Positions 1-8,656 of a stretch of 64,000 bases of DNA are shown piece by piece; within the stretch, counting starts at the first letter, position 1; each line of letters begins with the position of its first letter. Origin of the DNA: Virgibacillus_F necropolis_A (GTDB lineage: Bacteria; Bacillota; Bacilli; Bacillales; Amphibacillaceae); NCBI RefSeq assembly GCF_044793635.1, contig NZ_CP084992.1:806001-870000 (forward strand). The letters run 5' to 3'. Both the position numbers and the translations under genes were made by a program. The notes beneath the pieces are model-generated. The model was not told the DNA's origin. It did not search any database and was given only the letters and a program-made list of their open reading frames with translations.

Positions 1-287
1 CGGCGAAAGAAGAGCTCGACACAGCAAAGATGCTTATCGAACAATTAACAACAACATTTGACCCAGAGAAATATACGGATGATTATCGTACAGCATTATT
101 AGAGTTAATTGAAGCTAAGAAAAATAACGAAGAGGTTGTAGTTGGTGAAAGCAAGCCGAAACCAGATAATGTTACAAATTTGATGGATGCACTCCAAGAA
201 TCACTCGACAAAGCAAAGAAAAACAAACCAAAACCAAAGCCTGCTAAACCTAAAACTGCCTCATCCAAAAAGAAAGTTGCCAAATAG
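1..287 (+). CDS. ku: DNA end-binding protein Ku, C-terminal part (5' truncated by window edge)
   Basis: The reading frame is open from base 3, upstream of the first ATG at 30, so this is the 3' end of a longer gene. The visible residues (AKEELDTAKMLIEQL, then FDPEKYTDDYRTALLELIEAK) match the conserved segment that closes bacterial Ku proteins of the YkoV type. Ku binds double-strand DNA ends and recruits LigD for non-homologous end joining. The last 40 or so residues are a Lys/Pro-rich basic tail (KPKPKPAKPK, SSKKKVAK), common in bacterial Ku and thought to contact DNA or LigD. Only about 95 residues can be seen; the core and any ligD partner lie outside the window. A terminator follows. Confidence 0.88.
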   Translation, partial: AKEELDTAKMLIEQLTTTFDPEKYTDDYRTALLELIEAKKNNEEVVVGESKPKPDNVTNLMDALQESLDKAKKNKPKPKPAKPKTASSKKKVAK

Positions 288-310
288 CATGGTACTGAAT
301 TTCACTAATA

Positions 311-352
311 AAACAGTAAAAGCTATCCATTCAGGATAGCTTTTTACTGTTA
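311..352. terminator. Bidirectional terminator between ku and ytnP
   Basis: AACAGTAAAAGCTATCC and GGATAGCTTTTTACTGTT form a long hairpin with A-rich and T-rich flanks. It sits between two convergent genes and can serve both. Confidence 0.85.
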
Positions 353-1204
353 TTTATAGTCGTAACGTTCTCGTTCGACCTCGTCTATCTTTTTACCTTC
401 ACCATCAAATTTAATTGCCCGATAGTACGCATCATGATAAAACGTGTACCAAGCCTGTTTTGAATAACCGTAATTCATCCATTTTTCTTTTTGATGAACA
501 GAGGTTACAGGATAATCATCATATGCTAGAGCCCACAATTTATTTTGATGTCCATGTGTTGGCATAATATCCGCCATATGAATAAACGATTCTTCCCCGT
601 CTTCAAACAAGATAATACAGTGTCCATCACTATGGCCGCCTGTATGAATCATTTTAAGTCCATCCGTAATCTGTAGTTCATTTTTAAAAGGAGAAACCTG
701 TTGTTGAATCGATTTCCAATTTTCTTCCCAATATGTATTGATTGAACGTATATTTGGGTTCCGCATTTCATTCCACTCTACATCCGATGTGTAAATAGTA
801 GCATTTTCAAATACTGGAACATAACCATCCTCTGATGGCCTTGTTAGTCCACATGCATGATCAAAATGTAAATGTGTCATTAACATAGCATCGATATCAC
901 CCGTGGTCAATCCGAGCTTTTCCAAAGATTGTTCAATAGATGATTCTTCAAGGACACCAAAATTGCGCAACTGTTTCTCTGAAAGTTTTCCTTTTCCCAT
1001 CCCAGAATCAATCAGATAGTTTTTACCATCCACTTGTAACAAAATAGGATCTGTTCGAAGTTCAATTTGATTTTTATCATTTTGTGGATATTTTTTACTC
1101 CACAATGCTTTAGGTACGACACCAAACATGGCACCACCGTCTAAAAAGTTTACCCCACCGTTCAACCATGTCAGTTTAGCTTTGCCTATTTGTAAAGTTT
1201 CCAT
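350..1204 (-). CDS. ytnP: YtnP-family metallo-beta-lactamase-fold hydrolase
   Basis: This 284-residue protein has the metallo-beta-lactamase signature HLHFDH at residues 111-116, a later GGHSDGH (near 187) and a conserved MADIMPT (around 210), which together ligate two metals. Length and sequence match B. subtilis YtnP (about 281 residues), a lactonase-like enzyme reported to interfere with quorum or streptomycin-inducing signals; the substrate here is inferred from that homology. The ATG at 1204 is preceded by AGGGGAGG. There is no signal peptide, so it is cytoplasmic. It lies downstream of trmB on the same strand with a 96-bp gap, as in related genomes. Confidence 0.85.
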   Translation of the reverse strand: METLQIGKAKLTWLNGGVNFLDGGAMFGVVPKALWSKKYPQNDKNQIELRTDPILLQVDGKNYLIDSGMGKGKLSEKQLRNFGVLEESSIEQSLEKLGLTTGDIDAMLMTHLHFDHACGLTRPSEDGYVPVFENATIYTSDVEWNEMRNPNIRSINTYWEENWKSIQQQVSPFKNELQITDGLKMIHTGGHSDGHCIILFEDGEESFIHMADIMPTHGHQNKLWALAYDDYPVTSVHQKEKWMNYGYSKQAWYTFYHDAYYRAIKFDGEGKKIDEVERERYDYK

Positions 1205-1300
1205 GATACAGCCTCCCCTTCTATGATTAGTTTAGCGAAATAAATGACTAGCTGCAAACATCAATAGTAGACCTTACACAGCTAGCCCCATCAAACAGGC

Positions 1301-1942
1301 TTATGACTGAAATTTCACTTGACAACGATAGATAGGTTGTCCTTTGCTTGAAAATTTCTCTTCATATTCCGTCATAACATTTGTTGGATCGTCTAATTGA
1401 TGAAGGTCAAGGCTAACTTCTTTCAATTGTAAGCCATACTTAGAAAAGCTTACAAGTGAATACTCAAATAATGAGCGATTATCTGTCTTCATTATCAAAT
1501 CACTGTTTTTGGTTAATAACCTTTCATACTTAGCTAAGAATGTATGATAACTTAAACGTCGCTTCTCGTGACGGTTTTTTGGCCATGGATCTGAAAAGTT
1601 CAAATAGATTGTTGAAACTTCATTCTCTGCAAAAAGTTCCTCTAAATCATTAGCATTTTCATTGAGTAGGATCACATTTTTTTGTTCTGAATCCTTAACT
1701 TTTTGAGCGGCGTCCACAATAATACTTTTCGCCATTTCAATACCAATAAAATTTATATTAGGATACTGTTTAGCCATTCCTACAATGAATTGACCCTTAC
1801 CAGTCCCTATTTCAAGGTGAATTGGATTAGTGTTTCCAAAAACTTCTTTCCATTTACTTTTGTTTTCTTTAGGCTCTGCGATGACAAGTTCACGATGCTC
1901 TTGTAAAAAATCATCTGCCCAAGGTTTATTGCGTTGTCGCAT
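1301..1942 (-). CDS. trmB: tRNA (guanine-N7-)-methyltransferase
   Basis: A class I SAM methyltransferase of 213 residues, the normal TrmB length. It shows the SAM-binding LEIGTGKGQF near residue 44, NFIGIEMAKSI for motif II, and the TrmB signature NFSDPWPKNRHEKRRL near residue 115, which forms the catalytic and tRNA-binding site. It makes m7G46 in the variable loop of tRNAs in the cytoplasm. The ATG at 1942 has AGGAGG seven bases upstream. It is divergent from ytzH, with a short intergenic region that must hold both promoters. Confidence 0.95.
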   Translation of the reverse strand: MRQRNKPWADDFLQEHRELVIAEPKENKSKWKEVFGNTNPIHLEIGTGKGQFIVGMAKQYPNINFIGIEMAKSIIVDAAQKVKDSEQKNVILLNENANDLEELFAENEVSTIYLNFSDPWPKNRHEKRRLSYHTFLAKYERLLTKNSDLIMKTDNRSLFEYSLVSFSKYGLQLKEVSLDLHQLDDPTNVMTEYEEKFSSKGQPIYRCQVKFQS

Positions 1943-2045
1943 GATGTGAATCCTCCTGTGAAAAATAATTCATATATATACCATTACATGTCAAGTATAG
2001 AATATACAAGATCGTACACGCTAATGAATGAGGTGAAATGAAATC

Positions 2046-2330
2046 ATGTTAACGGTTAATGATCAATTATCGGTACTCTACGATATTTTAACGGAACAAT
2101 CCGAAGAATGCTATGCCGATATTAACGAATACAAACAAATTAAACGTATCATTCAAACATTAATGGCAAAAGACAGTGTAACTGATGAACAACTATTATC
2201 ATTATTACCCGAAATTTATAATTATGGAATACAAGGTGAAAATGCCCAGAATTTAGAGGAACATATCACAACAAATAAAAGTAATATTGAAACATGGACA
2301 TCTTATATAAATCAATCAAATCTGGAGTAA
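2046..2330 (+). CDS. ytzH: YtzH-like protein of unknown function
   Basis: A 94-residue acidic, Gln/Glu-rich helical protein. Size and position between trmB and ytmP match YtzH of B. subtilis, a conserved Bacillaceae protein with no known role. There is no signal peptide or membrane segment. GAGGTGA lies eight bases before the ATG. Its last 15 bases overlap the 3' end of the convergent ytmP, so the two mRNAs are antisense there. Function cannot be read from the sequence. Confidence 0.75.
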   Translation: MLTVNDQLSVLYDILTEQSEECYADINEYKQIKRIIQTLMAKDSVTDEQLLSLLPEIYNYGIQGENAQNLEEHITTNKSNIETWTSYINQSNLE

Positions 2331-3137
2331 GTCACGAACATGCATATTTAAATCATGAATGTCTTGTAATCTGTCATTCATTTTTTCAGACTCTTGTCGT
2401 TGAGAATGCCAATTTAAATAAAAAAGTGCATCTAATAATAAATACCAGTACATTCTTTTAATCAGATTATGATCCTTTGTAATTCCATAGTGAAATAACC
2501 ATTCATCCCAGTCTTCTTTTGGGATATACCATTTCAAAATAAAACCAACATCAACTATAGGATCTGCTATCATTGCATTATCCCAATCAATTAAATACAA
2601 CTGACTTTCATTTGTTAACAAAAGGTTATTGTGATTTAAATCGCCATGACACACAACTTGTTTTTGATTTTCCGTCATAGGTAAAAGTTCTTCCAAAAAT
2701 TTTAATGAGAAAGACACTTCACCATCTAATTCATCTAATTTATTTTGCAGAATTTGCTGCTTCAAATTTTGCAAGCTTTCTTTAGGTGTGAACGGCTTTT
2801 TACCTAAACGCATAAGCATATGCAACAGTTCAGATGAATGATGAATTTTTTGCAGCAAAGAAGCAACATGTTGATGTTGCATTTCTATCGCTTTAAGTTC
2901 ACGCCCATCCAACCATTCTTGAGCTGTTATGACATCACCATTTTCTAAACGCTTGGTCCAAACCAGTTTAGGAACAATCCCTTCTGCTGATAGCACCGCT
3001 AAAAAAGGAGAAGAATTCCGCTTTAAGAACAACTTACGATCGTTCTTTTTTGCAAAATATGCCTCACCAGTTAAGCCCCCGGCTGAATCTATGTCCCATT
3101 CTTTTCCTAAAACTGCTTTAAGCCATTTCACATTCAT
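2316..3137 (-). CDS. ytmP: YtmP-like phosphotransferase (APH/choline kinase fold)
   Basis: At 273 residues this is a small APH-superfamily kinase. The catalytic loop reads VCHGDLNHNNLLL (residues 162-174), with the Brenner motif HGDLNHNN, followed by the metal-binding IDWDNAMIADP, where kinases have DxD or DFG. The N-terminal nucleotide lobe is short. It resembles B. subtilis YtmP and other choline/aminoglycoside kinase relatives; the natural substrate is unknown. The ATG at 3137 has GAGGA almost touching it, so the ribosome site is poorly spaced and the start is less certain. Its 3' end overlaps ytzH. Confidence 0.8.
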   Translation of the reverse strand: MNVKWLKAVLGKEWDIDSAGGLTGEAYFAKKNDRKLFLKRNSSPFLAVLSAEGIVPKLVWTKRLENGDVITAQEWLDGRELKAIEMQHQHVASLLQKIHHSSELLHMLMRLGKKPFTPKESLQNLKQQILQNKLDELDGEVSFSLKFLEELLPMTENQKQVVCHGDLNHNNLLLTNESQLYLIDWDNAMIADPIVDVGFILKWYIPKEDWDEWLFHYGITKDHNLIKRMYWYLLLDALFYLNWHSQRQESEKMNDRLQDIHDLNMHVRDLLQI

Positions 3138-3203
3138 TCCTCAAATCTGAAAAATATTAGTCCAATCATGTATTTTAAAGCTAATTATGTAAAAAAACAA
3201 GCC

Positions 3204-4133
3204 TTACTTATCCAGCAAACCCGGTCTAGTTATAGAAATTGATTCCATTTGTTTACTCAACGTACATGTCGAACAGCTATCTGTCTGACCGTCAACCTGG
3301 TAATAAATTTCATTATCTGCTGTTATGGTCATATATTGTGCTTCGATTAATTCAACCTCTTTAAAGTTGATATGCTTCCCACTAAAAACAGTAAGAAATA
3401 ATGCCAAAACTTTCAATTTGGATATGGAATGGAGAATCAAAATTGAAAATGTCCCAGGTTGAATCGTAGCATTTGGAATGATTTTCATACCTCCACCATA
3501 AAATGGATGATTTGCTATAGTAACCATCCAACTATTCCGGATAATTCTTTTTTCATTATTTATCATTAGTTCTACATCCATTGGTTTAAAACGAAATAAC
3601 ATATGAATTAGTGTAATTGCGTAGCTTAATGAAGCTAACCGAATAAGACTAAAGACTTTTTTGTATATAGAGTTATTCGCAGTATGTGTAATACATGCAT
3701 CAAACCCAAACCCCATACTATTAATAAATTTTCGTTCTATTTTATCATCTGCTTCATAATCTCCCAACCAATAGGGAAGTTCCTCAGGATTCTTAACTAT
3801 TTGCTGAAAAAGGTTAACTGGGTTCCCCTTAATTTGGCAGCCACGAGCAAAGTCGTTGCCAGAACCACCTGGAATAAAGGCTACTGTTACTTCTTGATTA
3901 TCTAAACCATTCAAAACTTCATGAACTGTTCCATCTCCGCCGATTACAATGAGACATGTGATTTCTGGGTAATTAGGCTGAAGTTCACTCGCAATTTCCT
4001 CAGCATGCCCAACGTATTGCGTTAAAAAGTAAGTCTTATCAATTTCTTTGTACAAGCTGCTTTTTGCTATTTTAGAAAAAACTCTTTTTGCCCGTCCATT
4101 CCCTGCATTTGGATTTACAATGAAAATATACAT
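3204..4133 (-). CDS. ytlR: YtlR-type diacylglycerol kinase-family lipid kinase
   Basis: The DAGK catalytic domain opens with FIVNPNAGNGRAKRVF and carries the nucleotide-binding GGDGTVHEVLNG (residues 65-76) and FIPGGSGNDFARG, all diagnostic of the YegS/DgkB family. It would phosphorylate a lipid such as diacylglycerol at the inner face of the membrane. I start at ATG 4133 (309 residues, matching YtlR): an in-frame ATG at 4163 would overlap the upstream ytlQ by 14 bases and has no ribosome site. It is the last gene of a thpR-ytlQ-ytlR run. Confidence 0.85.
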   Translation of the reverse strand: MYIFIVNPNAGNGRAKRVFSKIAKSSLYKEIDKTYFLTQYVGHAEEIASELQPNYPEITCLIVIGGDGTVHEVLNGLDNQEVTVAFIPGGSGNDFARGCQIKGNPVNLFQQIVKNPEELPYWLGDYEADDKIERKFINSMGFGFDACITHTANNSIYKKVFSLIRLASLSYAITLIHMLFRFKPMDVELMINNEKRIIRNSWMVTIANHPFYGGGMKIIPNATIQPGTFSILILHSISKLKVLALFLTVFSGKHINFKEVELIEAQYMTITADNEIYYQVDGQTDSCSTCTLSKQMESISITRPGLLDK

Positions 4134-4149
4134 CGTTTTAGCTCTACCA

Positions 4150-5070
4150 TCATGATTTATCATCCATTGTGAACGTTGGTTCTTCTTCCCACTCTGGTCT
4201 TTTCATGGATGTCGTTTGACAGTGTTTTAACAATGTATCAATTACTTTTAGCTGTCTGTTTTTTAATGGAGAGACAAGGTTCCTTTTTTCATTAAACCAT
4301 TGTTCAAATTCAAGTTTACCAATAATTTTTGTATTATAGGGTTCAGTATGAAAAACAATTTTATTTGTTCTTGATAATACTATTTTATTAATTGGAAAAT
4401 CAACCTGCTCTGTTGCGAGAATCCGTTTAACAATTTGTTCTGTACGCTTAAGTGCAATTAGTGGGCTGAGCATTTTTGATTGTTGATCGCTTGTTTCCAT
4501 TCCCCACGTGCGCTCATCCCCAGCAAGGATTTTTACGTTTGGTCGTTCTTCAATTAAATATATAATTTCTATACCAATTGGACTTATTAAGATTAGTTCA
4601 CCATCAACAGGTGCTTTTTTAATGGAAAATATCGGGTAATACATAAGTAAATATGTATCGGGAAACCGCTGTAAAAAAAACTTTAACTTAGCATCTTTTT
4701 CATATGACTTGTCGATAAACGATACCTCAGTCACTGTGGATGAAGCCCACTTTAATTGAAAAGGTAGTAATTTATCTAAAAAGTAATGTTTCAGGTCCTC
4801 TTCAGCTTTTGGAAGAAAATTATCGGCTTTTTCATTGTTCATTTCAACCACTGGATCTTTCTTAATAAACGATTTCCATTTCGCAAAAGTAGACAACGTT
4901 TTATCTGATTCCAATTCATCAGTTTCCTCTTGTGGATTACTCCAGAGGTGATGGAGCTTTTGCCAATTTTCCTGTTTTAATCGAATATATTGACTCGGAT
5001 AGTGATAAGCATTCCACTCGTATCTGGACACATAATCTTGTAGTTTAATAAGCTGTGCGATTGCGATCAC
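4150..5070 (-). CDS. ytlQ: YtlQ-like conserved protein of unknown function
   Basis: A 306-residue cytoplasmic protein recognised by size and by position between thpR and ytlR as YtlQ. A central segment (GELILISPIGIEIIYLIE, then VKILAGDERTWGM) looks like a mixed beta-sheet core with a conserved LSPLIALKRTEQIVKRIL helix, loosely like NERD or other nuclease-like folds, but no complete catalytic motif is convincing. The start ATG overlaps the thpR stop by four bases, a sign of translational coupling. Function should be left open. Confidence 0.7.
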   Translation of the reverse strand: MIAIAQLIKLQDYVSRYEWNAYHYPSQYIRLKQENWQKLHHLWSNPQEETDELESDKTLSTFAKWKSFIKKDPVVEMNNEKADNFLPKAEEDLKHYFLDKLLPFQLKWASSTVTEVSFIDKSYEKDAKLKFFLQRFPDTYLLMYYPIFSIKKAPVDGELILISPIGIEIIYLIEERPNVKILAGDERTWGMETSDQQSKMLSPLIALKRTEQIVKRILATEQVDFPINKIVLSRTNKIVFHTEPYNTKIIGKLEFEQWFNEKRNLVSPLKNRQLKVIDTLLKHCQTTSMKRPEWEEEPTFTMDDKS

Positions 5071-5633
5071 CTCTCCTTTAACGTGAAAGATTCTATTACT
5101 TCATACTTCGGATTTTCGTTTGGATGAACTTGATAAAGATGTACTTGACCCATTTTAAATGTATGATTCTCATTAGAATATTTACCTGTTATTGTTTCGA
5201 CAGGCTCTTTTAGTGATTGGCCATTCCATTTTTTTGCAAGGGTAATATGCGCCCTGAAATCACGTGTTTCTTTAGCAAAATCGCATAGCTCCGCACAGGA
5301 TTCCACTATTTCAACCAGTTGATTTAGTGATTCAGACTGTTGAACGTTTGCATAGATGACACGTGGTGAAGAAGGGTTGCCAAAAGTCTTTATACCCTTC
5401 AGATCTAGTGAAAGTGGTGATAAATTTTCAAGCGTTTGTAATTCAGCAACTAGCTTTTCAAGAACATTCTTATGAACTGCACCTAAAAATTTTAATGTAA
5501 TATGTAGATCTTCTTTATTTGTCCATTGCTTGTAGGACAAACTTGATTTTAAATCTGATTGCCATTCCATCACTAATTCTTTCACACCTGAAGGAATAGG
5601 TATTGCAATAAAATAATGTGGATTTACTGTCAT
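5067..5633 (-). CDS. thpR: RNA 2',3'-cyclic phosphodiesterase (2H family)
   Basis: This 188-residue protein carries the two HxT motifs that define the 2H phosphoesterases: HITL at 44-47 and HITL at 129-132, which together form the active site. LigT/ThpR enzymes open 2',3'-cyclic phosphates on RNA, and the B. subtilis counterpart is YtlP. It is the first gene of the thpR-ytlQ-ytlR group and overlaps ytlQ by four bases. The ATG is at 5633 and the upstream ribosome site (AGAGGG) is acceptable. A class-B repeat relic lies in its upstream region. Confidence 0.9.
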   Translation of the reverse strand: MTVNPHYFIAIPIPSGVKELVMEWQSDLKSSLSYKQWTNKEDLHITLKFLGAVHKNVLEKLVAELQTLENLSPLSLDLKGIKTFGNPSSPRVIYANVQQSESLNQLVEIVESCAELCDFAKETRDFRAHITLAKKWNGQSLKEPVETITGKYSNENHTFKMGQVHLYQVHPNENPKYEVIESFTLKER

Positions 5634-5656
5634 ATTGTCTAGACCCTCTTTCTATA

Positions 5657-5722
5657 TTCAGCTGCTTCAGCCCCATTGTCGTATGGATGGATGGCAACAA
5701 ACGAGCGCTTCCGCTTTCCTTT
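5657..5722. repeat. Probable decayed class B repeat
   Basis: The segment runs from CAGCTGCTTCAGCCCC to GAGCGCTTCCGCTTTCC and keeps both ends of the class B element (reverse orientation) without a well-preserved middle. It lies in the gap between the divergent thpR and ytzE. Identification rests only on the end sequences. Confidence 0.4.
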
Positions 5723-5871
5723 ATATCGTATGAATGGAATAAGTTATTTATATATTTTTCCACAATTTTAACTATTTTACTTTTAATATGAGTCATTTCG
5801 TAATAAACTATAGATAACGTCGTAGATTCCCTTTCACCACATGTTTAATGCTTTCATTAAGGAGTGGTTTT

Positions 5872-6090
5872 TTGGATTATCAAACATCTCGAATGTTGAC
5901 AAGGGTAAAAGCTGTTTATTTCTACATCAAAGAATGCGGAATGGTATCAACACCTGAGTTAGCCGAAGAATTTGATACAACTAACCGGACAATTCAACGC
6001 GATCTGCATGTGTTGATGTACAATGGTCTTGTTAGTAGTCCAACAAGAGGTAAGTGGAAAATTACAGATAAAAAAGTAACAACATCTTAA
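5872..6090 (+). CDS. ytzE: YtzE, small DeoR-type HTH regulator
   Basis: The 72-residue product is little more than a DeoR-family winged helix-turn-helix (TPELAEEFDTTNRTIQRDLHVLMYNGLV), with no ligand-binding domain. I choose the TTG at 5872, which has AAGGAG seven bases upstream and gives the length of B. subtilis YtzE; the in-frame ATG at 5848 lies before that ribosome site and would add eight unconserved residues. Its targets are unknown. It is divergent from thpR and convergent with ytzG. Confidence 0.85.
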   Translation: MDYQTSRMLTRVKAVYFYIKECGMVSTPELAEEFDTTNRTIQRDLHVLMYNGLVSSPTRGKWKITDKKVTTS

Positions 6091-6117
6091 AATTCTATAT
6101 AAAACAATGCTGACGAT

Positions 6118-6843
6118 TTACTCGTCAGCTATTTTTTTGGGTAATATTAATGTTAATTCGTCCTCGGTAAGTTCCCGGTAGTGACCATTCTTCAATGATG
6201 GATCTAATTCTAACATTCCCATTTTTAATCGTTTAAGATAAGTTACCTTTTTACCCACTGCCGCAAACATCCTTTTGACCTGGTGATATTTACCTTCTGT
6301 AATAATAACCTCAATTTCAGAACTTTCTCCAGCGATAAGTATTCGAAGCTTGGCTGGTTTCGTTTCATATCCATCTTCTAGCTCGAGGCCTTCTGCAAAC
6401 CTATTAACATCCTCACTTGTAACATGCCCATCAATCTTTGCGTAATAAAGTTTCGTTATATCTTTTTTTGGCGAAGTCAACTTGTGACCAAGCTCTCCGT
6501 TATTGGTTAAAAGTAATAATCCCTCTGTATCTTTATCTAATCTTCCAACAGGGAATGGATTATAATGTTGAATGTTCGAAGGTAATAGGTCTATCACCGT
6601 TTTTTCCTTATCATCCACTGTAGCGGATACAAACCCCGGTGGCTTATTCATCATCAAATAAATATACTTCTGATAATGTACTGTATCTTCCCCTACTTGA
6701 ATCACATCGGTTGAAGGATCTATATGCACTTTTCCGTCCTTTGTAATCGAATTATTTACGGAAACCTTTTTCTGTTTAAGTATATTTTTTACTTCTTTCC
6801 GACTTCCATAACCCATATTAGCTAAAAGTTTATCGAGACGCAT
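6118..6843 (-). CDS. ytzG: 16S rRNA pseudouridine synthase, RsuA family
   Basis: An N-terminal S4 RNA-binding domain (RLDKLLANMGYGSRKEVKNIL) is followed by the RsuA/RluB catalytic domain, with the catalytic aspartate in GRLDKDTEGLLLLTNNG near residue 103. RsuA enzymes make pseudouridine 516 of 16S rRNA; the homologous B. subtilis gene is ytzG. At 241 residues the length is normal. GGAGGGAGG precedes the ATG. It follows murJ by only 18 bases on the same strand, so the two are probably co-transcribed, as in B. subtilis. Confidence 0.9.
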   Translation of the reverse strand: MRLDKLLANMGYGSRKEVKNILKQKKVSVNNSITKDGKVHIDPSTDVIQVGEDTVHYQKYIYLMMNKPPGFVSATVDDKEKTVIDLLPSNIQHYNPFPVGRLDKDTEGLLLLTNNGELGHKLTSPKKDITKLYYAKIDGHVTSEDVNRFAEGLELEDGYETKPAKLRILIAGESSEIEVIITEGKYHQVKRMFAAVGKKVTYLKRLKMGMLELDPSLKNGHYRELTEDELTLILPKKIADE

Positions 6844-6861
6844 GAATGAAACCTCCCTCCG

Positions 6862-8478
6862 TTACCTTCTAAAAATTCGATCCAATACGCGAACTTTATT
6901 ACCCAATACTCGTTCGAGTAATGTTGATTGATAGCCAAACCACAAGTAAACACTTCCACCAAATGTGACTCCTAAAATAAGCATGATAACAGATCCTAGT
7001 CTACTTTCTTCGTATGGAATAAACGCTCCAACCAATTGTTTTGTTAAAATCAATACGATAACCATAAAGATGGTAAAAATACCAACCAGCAATGTACGTT
7101 TAAAGATTTGTTTATACGAAAATCCGATTGCTTTATGAATACGCCACAGATATAGGGTAACTGCTGTTCCAACAGCAAGAGCTGTACCAAATATAGCACC
7201 CTTAGCACCAAACATATGGATTAATTGTATGTTAAATAGAATCTTTATTAATAATCCACCTGATAAACTAATTACTGCAAACCTCTGTTGATTAATTCCC
7301 TGAAGAATTGAAGCTGATACTAAAAACAGCCCAAACAATAACCCTACTGGCGCATACCACCCAAGTAAAGGACCTGTTATATCAATATGAGTTATGCCGT
7401 ACAATGAACCATATGCTGCATCTGAAAGCATTGATAATCCTACAACTGCAGGTACGGTTAATACAATAACAATCTGAAGCGCCTGATTGATTTGTTTAAA
7501 CAAAAGCGTTTTATTCCGTTCATTAAACGACTTCGTAAGTGCTGGAAGCATTGCTAAAGATAATCCTGTTGCTAGTGCTACAGGAATGATAATTAACTTA
7601 TGGCCGTAAAAGTTTATAGCGCCTAATGCGATATCTGCAATATCGTCTAACCCAGCTGCGGACATTGCATGATCAAAAGTGAATTGATCAATTAATTGGT
7701 ATAGTGGAGTAGCAATCCCAACTAATACAAATGGTCCAGCATATTGAAACAATTCCTTAAACAAATCCTTTGTAGGAATTTTAGAATGTGTTCTTTGACT
7801 TTCTATGTTTTGATAGATATATGGTTTGCGTTTTCTCCAATATACATATAAAACAAAACACGAAGCCAATCCACCTATAAACGCGGCAAACGTGGCAAAA
7901 CCAACTGCTGTAGTTTTGCTACCATCAAAAATATAAATTATTAGAAATGCTGCTGTTAATAAAAACACAATCCGAACGATTTGCTCAACAACCTGCGAAA
8001 CTGCAGTTGGACCCATCGATTGATATCCCTGAAAAAACCCCCGCACAATGCTCATTGCTGGAATTATGATTAACGCAAAGCTCACCATTTTTATTACCAT
8101 CGTAATATCGGCAATTGAATTTACTTTGTCTTCACTATCTTTTGTAAGTCCTGCTATATATTCTGCACCAAAAAACATGATTAAAAAAGCTAAAAACCCT
8201 GTCATGGCCATTAATGTAATACCTGATTTAAATATACGTAATCCTGTTTGGTAATCACCTAGTGCATTATATTTCGAAACAAATTTTGAGACCGCGAGCG
8301 GAACCCCGACAGTAGAAATAGTTATTAATATATTATAAGGGACATAGGCGTATGTAAATAATGCCCCACCTTCTGCACCTACCAATCCATTAAACGGAAT
8401 AACATAAATCATCCCTAAAAATTTTGATAAAAATGTGGCACCTGTAAGTAACATGGTACCTTTGACAATATTCGACAT
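6862..8478 (-). CDS. murJ: Lipid II flippase MurJ (YtgP), MVF/MOP superfamily
   Basis: A 538-residue integral membrane protein with about 14 predicted helices. It opens KGTMLLTGATFLSKFLGMIYVIPF, typical of the MVF/polysaccharide-exporter family, and has the conserved RGFFQGYQSMGPTAVSQVVEQ loop. B. subtilis YtgP was shown to be the MurJ that flips lipid II across the membrane for peptidoglycan synthesis; this is the syntenic homologue. AGGTGA lies before the ATG. The downstream ytzG is probably in the same operon, and ytfP diverges upstream. Confidence 0.9.
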   Translation of the reverse strand: MSNIVKGTMLLTGATFLSKFLGMIYVIPFNGLVGAEGGALFTYAYVPYNILITISTVGVPLAVSKFVSKYNALGDYQTGLRIFKSGITLMAMTGFLAFLIMFFGAEYIAGLTKDSEDKVNSIADITMVIKMVSFALIIIPAMSIVRGFFQGYQSMGPTAVSQVVEQIVRIVFLLTAAFLIIYIFDGSKTTAVGFATFAAFIGGLASCFVLYVYWRKRKPYIYQNIESQRTHSKIPTKDLFKELFQYAGPFVLVGIATPLYQLIDQFTFDHAMSAAGLDDIADIALGAINFYGHKLIIIPVALATGLSLAMLPALTKSFNERNKTLLFKQINQALQIVIVLTVPAVVGLSMLSDAAYGSLYGITHIDITGPLLGWYAPVGLLFGLFLVSASILQGINQQRFAVISLSGGLLIKILFNIQLIHMFGAKGAIFGTALAVGTAVTLYLWRIHKAIGFSYKQIFKRTLLVGIFTIFMVIVLILTKQLVGAFIPYEESRLGSVIMLILGVTFGGSVYLWFGYQSTLLERVLGNKVRVLDRIFRR

Positions 8479-8656
8479 AAATTCACCTGCATCTTATTTT
8501 TATTACATCTTATTTATTTTATCACATCTAGCTAATGGTACGATAAGGATTAGATAAAAATTGGCCAAATATACGTTATGAATTCGAACAAAGTGGTGAA
8601 TAGATAGGAATTGTTTTTAAAAAATGGTACGATACTAGCGAAAGGAATGAAGCAAT

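Noticed and set aside
5515..5796. 93-codon minus-strand open frame overlapping the thpR start
   Set aside because: It overlaps the true thpR frame and a repeat relic, with no ribosome site.
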